Of a stretch of 9,071 nt of DNA, positions 1-7,421 are shown piece by piece. Source of the DNA: a bacterium (GTDB taxonomy: Bacteria > Bacillota_I > Bacilli_A > RF39 > UBA660); the NCBI GenBank assembly GCA_029007415.1, contig JAQXHT010000102.1, positions 1 to 9,071 on the forward strand, written 5' to 3'. A program made the translations under genes and the position numbers. The notes under the pieces were generated by a model. The model was not told where the DNA came from, searched no databases, and worked only from the letters and a program-made list of their open reading frames with translations. How positions within the stretch are numbered: position 1 is the stretch's first letter; each line of letters opens with the position of its first letter.

Positions 1-173
1 AAACGTAGGTTATGTTCAATCAAATCATTTCTAGCTTCCTTATCCCCTTGTTGCATTCTCTTGATACAGTCTTCTTCCTCTTCTTTTGATAATGGTTCTT
101 TAAAGACTTGATTAGAATAACTAGCCGTAAAAGTAAAGAAACCTCTTAAACTATTAAATAGTTGAAATAACAT
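1..173 (-). CDS. sigK: RNA polymerase sporulation sigma factor, SigK-like (N-terminal fragment, runs off window)
   Basis: Only the first 57 codons lie in the window. The ATG at 171-173 has a GGTGA ribosome binding site 4 nt upstream. Residues 1-20 are hydrophobic and aromatic-rich, like the membrane-associated pro-sequence of pro-sigma-K. They are followed by EPLSKEEE (about residues 26-33), GDKEARN and LIEHNLR (about 51-57), which is the region 1.2/2.1 start of sporulation sigma factors. The ARN-x-LIEHNLR stretch and the short linker resemble SigK more than SigE, which typically reads LIERNLR. In known spore formers SigK directs late mother-cell transcription and needs removal of its pro-sequence by the SpoIVFB protease. 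The gene lies 42 bp behind priA with no obvious terminator between, so readthrough is possible. Regions 2 to 4 are out of view, so intactness and any skin-type interruption cannot be judged. SigE or another paralogue is the main alternative. Confidence 0.8.
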   Translation of the reverse strand, partial: MLFQLFNSLRGFFTFTASYSNQVFKEPLSKEEEEDCIKRMQQGDKEARNDLIEHNLR

Positions 174-215
174 TTTATCACCACTACATATTATGTTATT
201 TTTTGTTGAAAAATG

Positions 216-2369
216 TTATAAATGCAATGGATTGAAATCAACGGATACTTCTACTATCTTTTTAGTAGCATAATATTTAAGTAATTTATCAAGAATTTCA
301 TATAAGTTATCTTGATATTGATATTTTAAAATTATCTGGTAAGAATAAATATTCATCTTTTTAAATATCATCGCTTTAGTAGGTCCTAAAAGAATAGTTT
401 TATCTAAATACTTTTCTAAGACTTTAAAACATCTAGTTGCTTCTATTAAACAAGTATTTTCTTCCTTACTACTAATTTTCACTAATACTAGATAGTAATA
501 AGGTGGATATTTCATTATCTTTCTAATTGACATTTCTTCTTTATAAAACTTTAGATAGTTATGTTCCTTAGCTGATTCTATTGCATAATGCTCTTTATTA
601 TAAGTCTGAAAGATAACTATTCCTTCTCTACTACGCCCAGAACGTCCTGCTACCTGACTTAATAAATCAAAAGTAACTTCACTACTTCGAAAATCTGGTA
701 TCATCAAAGAAGTATCTGTATTAATTACTCCCACTAAAGTAACATTAGGAAAGTCAAGACCTTTCGCCACCATTTGCGTACCAATCAAAATAGAAGCTTC
801 CCCCTTACCAAAACTTTCAATAATTTTCTGGTGTGCATTCTTTCTACTCGTCGTATCAACATCCATTCGTAAGACTTTAACATCTTTGAATAGAGTTTTT
901 ACTTCTTCTTCAATTTTCTCTGTTCCAACCCCTAAGTCTCTTAAAGAATCCATTTTACATTCAGGACAGATTCTCGGATAATTAGTCGCATAACCACAAT
1001 AGTGACATCTTAATAAGTTACTAGTTTTATGATAGGTTAAAGAAATGTCGCAGTTGGGACACTTCATTACATAACCACAATTCTTACAAGATAAAACTGA
1101 AGAATAACCCCTTCGATTAAGAAGAAGAATTACTTGTTCATCTCTTGCTATAGTTTCTTCTATCGCCTTAATTAATTCTAAAGAAAAATGGCCTTTTGAA
1201 GTAGCAATCGCTTTATTCATATCAACAAACTTTACTACTGGAAGACTTCTTCCCCCCACTCGTTCTGTTAAACTTACTAAATGATAAACGTGTTTTAAGG
1301 CTCTAGCATAACTTTCAAGAGTTGGCGTAGCACTTCCCAAAATTAATTTAGCTTGATGATATTTACACCGCTCGATAGCAACCATTTTTGTCTCATACTT
1401 GGGTGTATTTTCTTGTTTATAAGAATCACTATGCTCTTCATCCATAATAATATAAGCGATATCTTGTAACGGCGCAAAAATAGCGCTTCTAGTACCGATA
1501 ACTAAACTAGCTTCACCTCTTGCTACCCTGCGATATTCATCATATCTTTCGCCATCTGATAAAGCGCTATGAAAAATAGCTACTCTGCTACCAAATCGTT
1601 GTTCAAAACGTCTTAAAGTCTGAGGAGTTAAAGATATCTCAGGAACTAAAACAATACTTTGTTTTCCTCGTTTCAACCCTTCTTCGATTAAAGACATATA
1701 AACTTCTGTTTTCCCAGAACCAGTCACACCATGTAAAAGATAAACTAAATCAGAGCTAGTAATTATCTCTTTAGTTACTTTCTCTTGTAAAGGTGTTAAA
1801 GTATTATGATTAGTAATAGCATCATTATGTTTTAAACGATAACTTTCAATTTTTTCTTTTAAAAGAACTCCTTTAGTTACTAACAAATTAAGTCTTGTTT
1901 TACTTATCTCTATTAATTCTTTTTCACTAACCGTTCTATCCCCGATTAAATTTACTATTTCCAACTGCTTTTCCGTTAATTTACTATCATTATTTTTATT
2001 AACAGTATAAAACGTCTCATAAATCTTTGTTATTTCCTTTTTATTCTTTATTTTTAAAGCTTTAGGAAGCATCGCTTGATAACAACTAATTAATGGCGCT
2101 AAAGTCATTTCACTAATTTTTTTTCCTAGTAAAAGTAATTCTTCATTTAATATAATATCATTATCTATACTAATTATTTCTTTAAGCTTATAATCTTCAT
2201 CTACTTTAGTCGTTAATTCTAGAATAAACCCTTCTACTTGTCTATTTCCAAAAGGAACAACTACTCTTTCCCCAACTGCTACTATAGTAACCAAATCATC
2301 AGGAACTAAATAAGAAAAAGTCTTATCTACAGCTTTACTCATTACTTCCACTAATACTTTTGCTATCAT
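216..2369 (-). CDS. priA: Primosomal protein N' (replication restart helicase PriA)
   Basis: This 717-residue protein is PriA, the 3'-to-5' DNA helicase that recognises stalled forks and loads the primosome; its length is within the family's range. The N-terminal DNA-binding domain covers about residues 1-100. The helicase core shows Walker A GVTGSGKT (214-221), DEEH Walker B (310-313), SATPT (346-350) and motif VI QVAGRSGR (572-579). All eight zinc-binding cysteines are present: C428, C431, C437, C440, C455, C458, C468 and C471. The characteristic YPPY segment is at 621-624. The ATG is preceded by AAAGGA at a suitable distance. The gene has its own consensus promoter just upstream and a terminator separates it from ftsZ, so it is probably transcribed independently of the division genes. 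The protein contains no tryptophan. I see no truncation or missing catalytic residue. Confidence 0.97.
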   Translation of the reverse strand: MIAKVLVEVMSKAVDKTFSYLVPDDLVTIVAVGERVVVPFGNRQVEGFILELTTKVDEDYKLKEIISIDNDIILNEELLLLGKKISEMTLAPLISCYQAMLPKALKIKNKKEITKIYETFYTVNKNNDSKLTEKQLEIVNLIGDRTVSEKELIEISKTRLNLLVTKGVLLKEKIESYRLKHNDAITNHNTLTPLQEKVTKEIITSSDLVYLLHGVTGSGKTEVYMSLIEEGLKRGKQSIVLVPEISLTPQTLRRFEQRFGSRVAIFHSALSDGERYDEYRRVARGEASLVIGTRSAIFAPLQDIAYIIMDEEHSDSYKQENTPKYETKMVAIERCKYHQAKLILGSATPTLESYARALKHVYHLVSLTERVGGRSLPVVKFVDMNKAIATSKGHFSLELIKAIEETIARDEQVILLLNRRGYSSVLSCKNCGYVMKCPNCDISLTYHKTSNLLRCHYCGYATNYPRICPECKMDSLRDLGVGTEKIEEEVKTLFKDVKVLRMDVDTTSRKNAHQKIIESFGKGEASILIGTQMVAKGLDFPNVTLVGVINTDTSLMIPDFRSSEVTFDLLSQVAGRSGRSREGIVIFQTYNKEHYAIESAKEHNYLKFYKEEMSIRKIMKYPPYYYLVLVKISSKEENTCLIEATRCFKVLEKYLDKTILLGPTKAMIFKKMNIYSYQIILKYQYQDNLYEILDKLLKYYATKKIVEVSVDFNPLHL

Positions 2370-2401
2370 TTTATCGTTCCTTTCCGGTTTCTATTTCTTC
2401 T

Positions 2402-2430
2402 ATTATATCTATAGAATATTTGTTCGTCAA
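2402..2430 (-). promoter_or_regulatory. Sigma-A type promoter for priA
   Basis: Reading the minus strand, TTGACG (2425-2430) and a perfect TATAAT (2402-2407) are separated by exactly 17 bp. The predicted transcription start near 2395 gives a leader of about 26 nt before the priA ATG, which includes the AAAGGA ribosome binding site. It lies just downstream of the ftsZ terminator. Confidence 0.85.
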
Positions 2431-2438
2431 GCATTATT

Positions 2439-2461
2439 AAAAAAAACATATCATCGATATG
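2439..2461 (-). terminator. Likely intrinsic terminator after ftsZ
   Basis: On the minus strand, 8 nt past the ftsZ stop codon, CATATC pairs with GATATG around a 3-nt loop (2447-2461) and is followed by eight T residues (2439-2446). The 6-bp stem is AT-rich and short, so termination may be leaky. The position at the end of ftsZ and just before the priA promoter supports the call. Confidence 0.65.
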
Positions 2462-2468
2462 CTATTTT

Positions 2469-3605
2469 CTAAAAGTTTTTATCTCTTAAGAATGGTGGTA
2501 AGTCATAATCGTTTCCTAATACTTCACTATCATCATCTTCATCAAGAGAAGTATCTATTCTTGGAAGTGGTGAACCATAACCCATTTCTTCACCCCTACT
2601 ACGTCTTGTAGGTTGGACATTAGAGAATACTGGTTTTTGTGCTTCTTCTTTGGCTCTTTTATCAAAACCAGTAGCAATTACTGTTACAATAACTTCATCT
2701 GATAGATTTTCATTAATTACTGAACCAAAGATAGTATTAATATCTGTTCCAGAAGCCGCTCTTACTACTTCAGCAGCTTGTTCAGCTTCAAATAAAGTTA
2801 AGTTAACACCACCAGTAATATTAATGATAGCATCCGTTGCTCCCGCGATACTAGTTTCAAGTAACGGACTAGATACCGCTTGTTGAGCAGCTTCGATAGC
2901 TCTATCTTCACCCATACCGATACCAATACCAATAATGGCATGACCAGAATCTTTCATAACAGATTGAACATCAGCAAAGTCAAGGTTTACAAGACCAACT
3001 ACTGCAATCAAATCAGAAATTGATTGAACACCACGACGTAAAACATTATCTACTTCTTTAAATGCTTCAAGCATAGGTGTTGTTTTATCAATAATTTCTC
3101 TTAATCTATCATTTGGTATAACGATTAAAGTATCAACGTGCTTTTCAAGTTCAGCTAGACCTCTTAAGGCATTATCCATTCGCTTCTTTCCTTCAAAAGT
3201 AAATGGTTTTGTGACAATAGCAACAGTTAAAGCACCTAAACCTTGGGCTATTTCAGCAACAACAGGAGCACTACCAGTTCCTGTTCCACCTCCCATTCCA
3301 CAAGTAATAAAAATCATATCAGCACCAGTTAAGGCATCTTCTATTTCCTTTTTACTTTCAAGAGCTGCTTCACGACCAATATCAGGTTTACTTCCTGCTC
3401 CTAAGCCATCAGTAAGATTAGCACCTAATTGTATCTTAACGTCAGCTTTTGAATTATTTAATACTTGTAAGTCTGTATTAGCAACGATAAATTCAACGCC
3501 TTTAACTCCAGACTCAACCATTCTATTAACGGCATTTCCTCCACCGCCACCTAAACCAATTACCTTAATCTTTGCTAATTGATCCATTTCTAGTCCATTT
3601 CCCAT
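2469..3605 (-). CDS. ftsZ: Cell division protein FtsZ
   Basis: FtsZ is the tubulin-like GTPase that polymerises into the Z-ring and recruits the division machinery. The 378 residues match the usual Firmicutes length. Visible motifs are the N-terminal glycine-rich loop GGGGGNAVNRM (19-29), the tubulin signature GGGTGTG (105-111), and the T7 synergy loop NLDFAD (207-212), which carries the acidic residues needed for GTP hydrolysis in the neighbouring subunit. After a variable linker (about 320-365) comes the C-terminal peptide DLPPFLR (about 368-374), the conserved docking site for FtsA and other partners. The ATG has a full AAGGAGG site 8 nt upstream (3614-3620), the strongest ribosome binding site in the cluster. 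The gene starts 20 bp after ftsA and ends in a terminator. Confidence 0.98.
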   Translation of the reverse strand: MGNGLEMDQLAKIKVIGLGGGGGNAVNRMVESGVKGVEFIVANTDLQVLNNSKADVKIQLGANLTDGLGAGSKPDIGREAALESKKEIEDALTGADMIFITCGMGGGTGTGSAPVVAEIAQGLGALTVAIVTKPFTFEGKKRMDNALRGLAELEKHVDTLIVIPNDRLREIIDKTTPMLEAFKEVDNVLRRGVQSISDLIAVVGLVNLDFADVQSVMKDSGHAIIGIGIGMGEDRAIEAAQQAVSSPLLETSIAGATDAIINITGGVNLTLFEAEQAAEVVRAASGTDINTIFGSVINENLSDEVIVTVIATGFDKRAKEEAQKPVFSNVQPTRRSRGEEMGYGSPLPRIDTSLDEDDDSEVLGNDYDLPPFLRDKNF

Positions 3606-3625
3606 AGTTTGTTCCTCCTTAACTG

Positions 3626-4858
3626 TTATTTATCATAAAAATGGTGCAAAAATCTATGAACCATATTTTCGTTTCCTGTGCTTCTTTTCTTTGGTGATAA
3701 AAATACGCTAGCTATCTCGGACGGAAAACAAGAAATATCTTCTTCTTGTAATAAGCACTTCTTATAAAAATATTGGGTCGCACCAAAGGCACTTGTATAT
3801 TTATTGTGTCTTGCTCCCATCTCTTGCATATTAAGACAGTAAGCATTGCGTCCCAAAACATCTTCTACTATATAATTGAATCCAGCTAATTCGCTGATAC
3901 CACCCACTATAATTATATAACTTATTTCCCGTTTTGTTAAGCGATTTATTTCATTTTTTGCAAGTTTTAAAATTTCATTTAATCTCGATTCTATTACCTT
4001 ACTAATCTCTGTTTGATTAATAGTAATTTTCTTCTTTTCTTCCGTATCTACATCAATACTATCATACTTATCAGCATAACGTGGCACAGCAAGAGCAAAT
4101 GTCTCTTTTAAATGTCTTGCTGTTTTAATTGGCACTTTATAAATAAAAGCTATATCTTTATCAACACTGCTACTACCAAGTGGTATGTAAGAATTTTTAA
4201 TCATTATTCCTTTATTAAAGATAGAAACAGTCGTAACATCTCCTCCTAAGTTAACGATACAACCAAGTTTTCTATCAAGTGAACTATTATTTATCGCATA
4301 ATAATCAGCTTGACTCTTGTGAATGATATCAACAATAGAAATACCTAGTGATGAAACCAGTTGAATAAGTGGATAAATCTCACTCTTTAAACTAGTCGAT
4401 ATAACTGCTTTAACAAAAAGTTTTTCCCCTTCTTCCCCAATAGGATTACTAACACTTAAGTTATCATCCACTGTAAAAGAAATAGGTAGCGCACTAACAA
4501 ATTCTCTATCATCAGCATAACTATCACTTCTAGCATCATTTAAAGCTCGCCTGATATCTTCTCCTCTTACGACACCATCTTTTATATCAACAAGTCCTGT
4601 TTCTATCGTCATCTTGGAAGTGGTTGAAGGGATTAAAAGAATTACTTCTTTAATTTTCATACTTATCTTTTCTTCTGTTTTAGTAATTGCTAATTTAATC
4701 GTTTCTCTTAACTTTTTATCGTTATAAATCGTATTTTTCTTAATACCCGAACTTCTAATAGAGGTAGAAGCTAAAACGTGACATTTATTGTTACAAGCAC
4801 TAGCGACAATGACTTTAATTTCTTCATTACCAACATCTAAACTAGTTATCAACTGCAT
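3626..4858 (-). CDS. ftsA: Cell division protein FtsA
   Basis: FtsA is the actin-like ATPase that anchors FtsZ filaments to the membrane and recruits later division proteins. The 410-residue protein starts with the phosphate-1 motif SLDVGNEEIK (6-15). An SHS2-type 1C region follows (about 84-160), then a phosphate-2 segment IVNLGGDVTT (201-210) and an adenosine motif VGGISELAGF (318-327). The last residues (MVHRFLHHFYDK) could form the amphipathic membrane-targeting helix after a variable linker. An Asn (203) occupies the usual Asp of the phosphate-2 motif. The ATG follows GGGGTGA at 4 nt. ftsZ begins 20 bp downstream, so the two are surely co-transcribed, as in most bacteria. Sequence divergence is fairly high, but motif order and the ftsZ neighbour make the assignment firm. 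Confidence 0.93.
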   Translation of the reverse strand: MQLITSLDVGNEEIKVIVASACNNKCHVLASTSIRSSGIKKNTIYNDKKLRETIKLAITKTEEKISMKIKEVILLIPSTTSKMTIETGLVDIKDGVVRGEDIRRALNDARSDSYADDREFVSALPISFTVDDNLSVSNPIGEEGEKLFVKAVISTSLKSEIYPLIQLVSSLGISIVDIIHKSQADYYAINNSSLDRKLGCIVNLGGDVTTVSIFNKGIMIKNSYIPLGSSSVDKDIAFIYKVPIKTARHLKETFALAVPRYADKYDSIDVDTEEKKKITINQTEISKVIESRLNEILKLAKNEINRLTKREISYIIIVGGISELAGFNYIVEDVLGRNAYCLNMQEMGARHNKYTSAFGATQYFYKKCLLQEEDISCFPSEIASVFLSPKKRSTGNENMVHRFLHHFYDK

Positions 4859-4881
4859 CGTATCACCCCTATCCTTTTCTC

Positions 4882-4910
4882 ATTATACTATAAACTACGT
4901 TGCATTAAAA
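4882..4910 (-). promoter_or_regulatory. Probable promoter for ftsA-ftsZ
   Basis: On the minus strand a perfect TATAAT -10 (4882-4887) lies 17 bp after a poor -35, TTTTAA (4905-4910), and about 23 bp before the ftsA ATG. It falls in the 90-bp gap between the PBP gene and ftsA, the largest gap inside the cluster. There is no convincing terminator after the PBP gene, so ftsAZ may also receive readthrough. Confidence 0.55.
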
Positions 4911-4948
4911 GCTTTTCCGTTTATTTTTCTACTATCTTTAGCTATTTT

Positions 4949-7084
4949 TTAGAATTTTTTGGCTAATTTTAAGGTTATATTCATTCCTTTTTCGATTTTT
5001 GTACCAACTGCAACACTTTGCTCGGTGACATAACCACTACCATCCAAGGTTACTGTTACATCAAGACGTTTTAACACTTCTTCAGCTTGTTTTCTTGATA
5101 AACCAACTAGATTTGGCATAGTTTGATTACTATCATTCGTAATTAAAAACACTTTAGAACCACTTGCTACTTTTTCTTTAGCATTTGGGTACTGAGAAAT
5201 AACTTTATTACCATTACCAATTTGAACTACTTCCATTCCTTTTTTAGTAAGGTCAGTCGTCGCCTCTTCGACAGTTTTATTAGTATAGGAGTTTAAAGTA
5301 TAAGTTTTTAATTTAGAAACAGTTGTATCCGTGGGATTTGTGCCATAGTATTTACTTATATTAACCACTATATCTTTAACTGCTTTCCAAATAACATTTT
5401 GTTTACCACCAGCAGGACGTTTAACAGAAGCATAAATAATTACTTTAGAGTCTTCTTTAGGATAAACCCCAGCAAAGGAAGAAATTATATCATTACTACC
5501 ACTTAAGTAACCACCACTTGACTCATCAGCTATCTGCGCCGTACCAGTTTTTCCGATTAAGTCATAACCTTCTAGTTTGTAACCAGCTCCAGTATTCCCT
5601 TTACCATTTACCGTATCCCACATTAAATCTTTCATTTTATTAACAGTTTCTTCACTAGCAACTTTATCAACTTCTGTTCTTTTTCCTTCATAAACAACTT
5701 CATTGGTATTAGGGTTGACAATTTTATCAACGATATATGGTTTTAACATTACTCCTTTATTAGTAAGAGAAGTTAAAGCTTGAACATTTTGGATTGGTGT
5801 CGTTGTTATTCCTTGACCAAAACCAGCATTAAAGATTTCGGTTTCATATTTAAAACTTAACTTTCCAGTCGCTTCATTCGGAAGAGTAATACCTGTCTTC
5901 TTTGAAAAGCCTAATTTCTTAAAATAACTCCTTAACATATCAGCATTCATATGACGTTTAATTAAGTTAATAACACCGACGTTACTAGATAGAGCAAAAC
6001 CTTTATCAAAAGTAATATCACCCCAACCAGCTCTATTCCAGTCACCTATTTCGGTACCATCAGTGGTTTTATAAACACCTGAATGATAAGTTTCATTACC
6101 ATTATAAACCCCATTTTCCATAGCCGCCATATAAGTAAATATCTTCATTGTACTACCTGGTTCATAAGGAAGAGCAATATTAAGGTCTAAATAATTAGTT
6201 AAATTTCTTTTATTAGGGTCAAAAGATGGTGATGATGATGCTGCTAGTATCGCCCCTGTATTAGCATCTGCTACTACAATCGTAAACCACTCAAAACTAG
6301 TTTCTTTCTCCGCTTCATCTAAAGCTTGTTCTACAAAGAATTGAATATTATTATTGATGGTTAAATAGATATTATTTCCATCTTCAGCTTTTTTACTAAC
6401 TTCTTTAGTACCAGCTATTTTATATCCTCTTAAATCTTTTTGATAAGTAGTATAACCATCAGTTCCAGATAAGGTTTTGTCGTAATACTTTTCTAGTCCC
6501 ATTTCTCCGGTTAGTTTCGAAGTATCATTATCTTCTTTAGCATAACCTATTATATAAGATAGGAAATCTCCTTTTGGGTAGTATCTTTTAAAACTTTCTT
6601 CAAAGTCTAGTCCTGGTAAGTTTAAAGCTTCTATTCTTTCTTTGGTTAGTTCTGTTAGACCTTTTCCTTTACTACCAAATTCGGTCTGATAAACACCTGT
6701 TTTGTTTAAATAGGTTAAAATTTCTTCTTTATTAATTCCTAAGATAGGTGCTAATTTTTCTGCTGTTAAGTCTTTATCAACAACATGTTGTGGTTTATTT
6801 TTATTAGTAGTTCGCCTCTCATCAAGGTAAGCTATTAACTTATAAGAAGAAACATTCTGAGCTAAAACTTCCCCTTCTTTAGTATAAATAGTTCCTCTTT
6901 GTGCTTTTATTGTATCAGTCTTTGTCGTTCTTTTACTAGCTAAAGCTTGCAAATCAACTCCATCAACATTCTTTGATAGTCCTAAAAAGACAACTCTTCC
7001 AATCATTAAAGCAAACAAAAAAAGAAACCCTATAATAAATAACTTACTTAGTTTAACATTATTTCTAGGTTTCTTTTTTCGCAT
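4949..7084 (-). CDS. pbpB: Class B penicillin-binding protein with two PASTA domains (PBP2B/FtsI/SpoVD type)
   Basis: This is a septal peptidoglycan transpeptidase, 711 residues from the chosen ATG at 7082-7084. A basic N-terminus and one membrane segment (about 14-36) are followed by the dimerisation domain containing RGTIYTKEG (about 63-71). The extracellular transpeptidase domain has STMK with nucleophile Ser311, SSN (366-368) and KTGT (512-515). Two C-terminal PASTA domains span about 593-650 and 654-711. PASTA repeats occur in Firmicutes PBP2B, PBP2x and SpoVD. The domains alone do not separate a vegetative PBP2B from the sporulation SpoVD, but it is the only PBP in this cluster and sits directly after ftsL, favouring a division role. 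A GTG at 7096 would add four residues, but it lies inside the GGCGGTGA ribosome binding site serving the ATG. ftsL ends 15 bp upstream. The protein holds all five tryptophans found in the complete genes here. Confidence 0.93.
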   Translation of the reverse strand: MRKKKPRNNVKLSKLFIIGFLFLFALMIGRVVFLGLSKNVDGVDLQALASKRTTKTDTIKAQRGTIYTKEGEVLAQNVSSYKLIAYLDERRTTNKNKPQHVVDKDLTAEKLAPILGINKEEILTYLNKTGVYQTEFGSKGKGLTELTKERIEALNLPGLDFEESFKRYYPKGDFLSYIIGYAKEDNDTSKLTGEMGLEKYYDKTLSGTDGYTTYQKDLRGYKIAGTKEVSKKAEDGNNIYLTINNNIQFFVEQALDEAEKETSFEWFTIVVADANTGAILAASSSPSFDPNKRNLTNYLDLNIALPYEPGSTMKIFTYMAAMENGVYNGNETYHSGVYKTTDGTEIGDWNRAGWGDITFDKGFALSSNVGVINLIKRHMNADMLRSYFKKLGFSKKTGITLPNEATGKLSFKYETEIFNAGFGQGITTTPIQNVQALTSLTNKGVMLKPYIVDKIVNPNTNEVVYEGKRTEVDKVASEETVNKMKDLMWDTVNGKGNTGAGYKLEGYDLIGKTGTAQIADESSGGYLSGSNDIISSFAGVYPKEDSKVIIYASVKRPAGGKQNVIWKAVKDIVVNISKYYGTNPTDTTVSKLKTYTLNSYTNKTVEEATTDLTKKGMEVVQIGNGNKVISQYPNAKEKVASGSKVFLITNDSNQTMPNLVGLSRKQAEEVLKRLDVTVTLDGSGYVTEQSVAVGTKIEKGMNITLKLAKKF

Positions 7085-7092
7085 AAAGATTT

Positions 7093-7100
7093 TCACCGCC
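7093..7100 (-). promoter_or_regulatory. Ribosome binding site that decides the PBP start
   Basis: GGCGGTGA on the minus strand overlaps the last base of the ftsL stop codon and sits 8 nt before the ATG at 7084. The possible GTG start at 7096 is part of this element and has no good ribosome binding site of its own, so initiation at the ATG is preferred. Confidence 0.6.
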
Positions 7101-7405
7101 TACTTTTCATCTTCTACATTCTTTATATTATCATTATTATAACTTAAACCTTCATTTTTAGCAACTTCTTGTATTTTATCAAGAGAAGCTAACTCATTTA
7201 TTTTCATAGATAAACTCTCATTCGTTTTCGTTTGAGCTTCTATTTGTTTTTTTTGTTTTTCTACTTCAAAGTTAATCTGTGATAAAGTAGCTTTTGAAAA
7301 GACGATTGCAACGGGTAAAGTAACTAATAATGTTATAGCAAAAATATACAGTAAGCGTTCAAACTTACTCATTTTAATTCTTTTTTTCAGTTTTTTCTTT
7401 GCCAT
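7100..7405 (-). CDS. ftsL: FtsL-like septum formation protein
   Basis: This 101-residue bitopic membrane protein has a strongly basic cytoplasmic N-terminus (KKKLKKRIK), one transmembrane helix (about 17-36) and an extracellular heptad-like region rich in Gln, Lys and Glu (about 41-75) that should form a coiled coil. It ends in a short DKIQEVAKNEGL segment typical of FtsL/DivIC proteins. In the family, FtsL pairs with DivIC and DivIB to scaffold the septal PBP and FtsW. Sequence conservation in FtsL is low, so the call rests on topology and on position between rsmH and the PBP gene, which is the standard place. The ATG follows a weak AAAGGGA site at about 10 nt. An internal ATG (residue 12) lacks any site. 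DivIC is the alternative identity. Confidence 0.82.
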   Translation of the reverse strand: MAKKKLKKRIKMSKFERLLYIFAITLLVTLPVAIVFSKATLSQINFEVEKQKKQIEAQTKTNESLSMKINELASLDKIQEVAKNEGLSYNNDNIKNVEDEK

Positions 7406-7421
7406 AACAATCAGTCCCTTT

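Noticed and set aside
2650..2886. 78-codon plus-strand open frame
   Set aside because: It lies wholly inside ftsZ on the opposite strand, its translation resembles no family, and it has no ribosome site. It is a shadow of the conserved ftsZ frame.
2918..2942. Short tandem-like repeat (ccaatacc type) inside ftsZ
   Set aside because: It encodes the conserved alternating GIGIG stretch of FtsZ, so protein sequence explains it.
3211..3582. 123-codon plus-strand open frame rich in proline
   Set aside because: It is antisense to the glycine-rich GTPase core of ftsZ. The proline runs are the complement of glycine codons.
4907..4916. AAAAGCTTTT palindrome after the PBP gene as a terminator
   Set aside because: It has no loop and few GC pairs, no T-run follows it, and it overlaps the likely ftsA -35. 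It is not a convincing terminator.
6228..6244. GAT/GCT trinucleotide run
   Set aside because: It encodes a short serine/alanine stretch of the PBP just before SFDPN. It is too short to be a meaningful microsatellite.
7085..7096. GTG start for the PBP four codons upstream
   Set aside because: The GTG is part of the GGCGGTGA ribosome binding site for the ATG at 7084 and has no proper site of its own.
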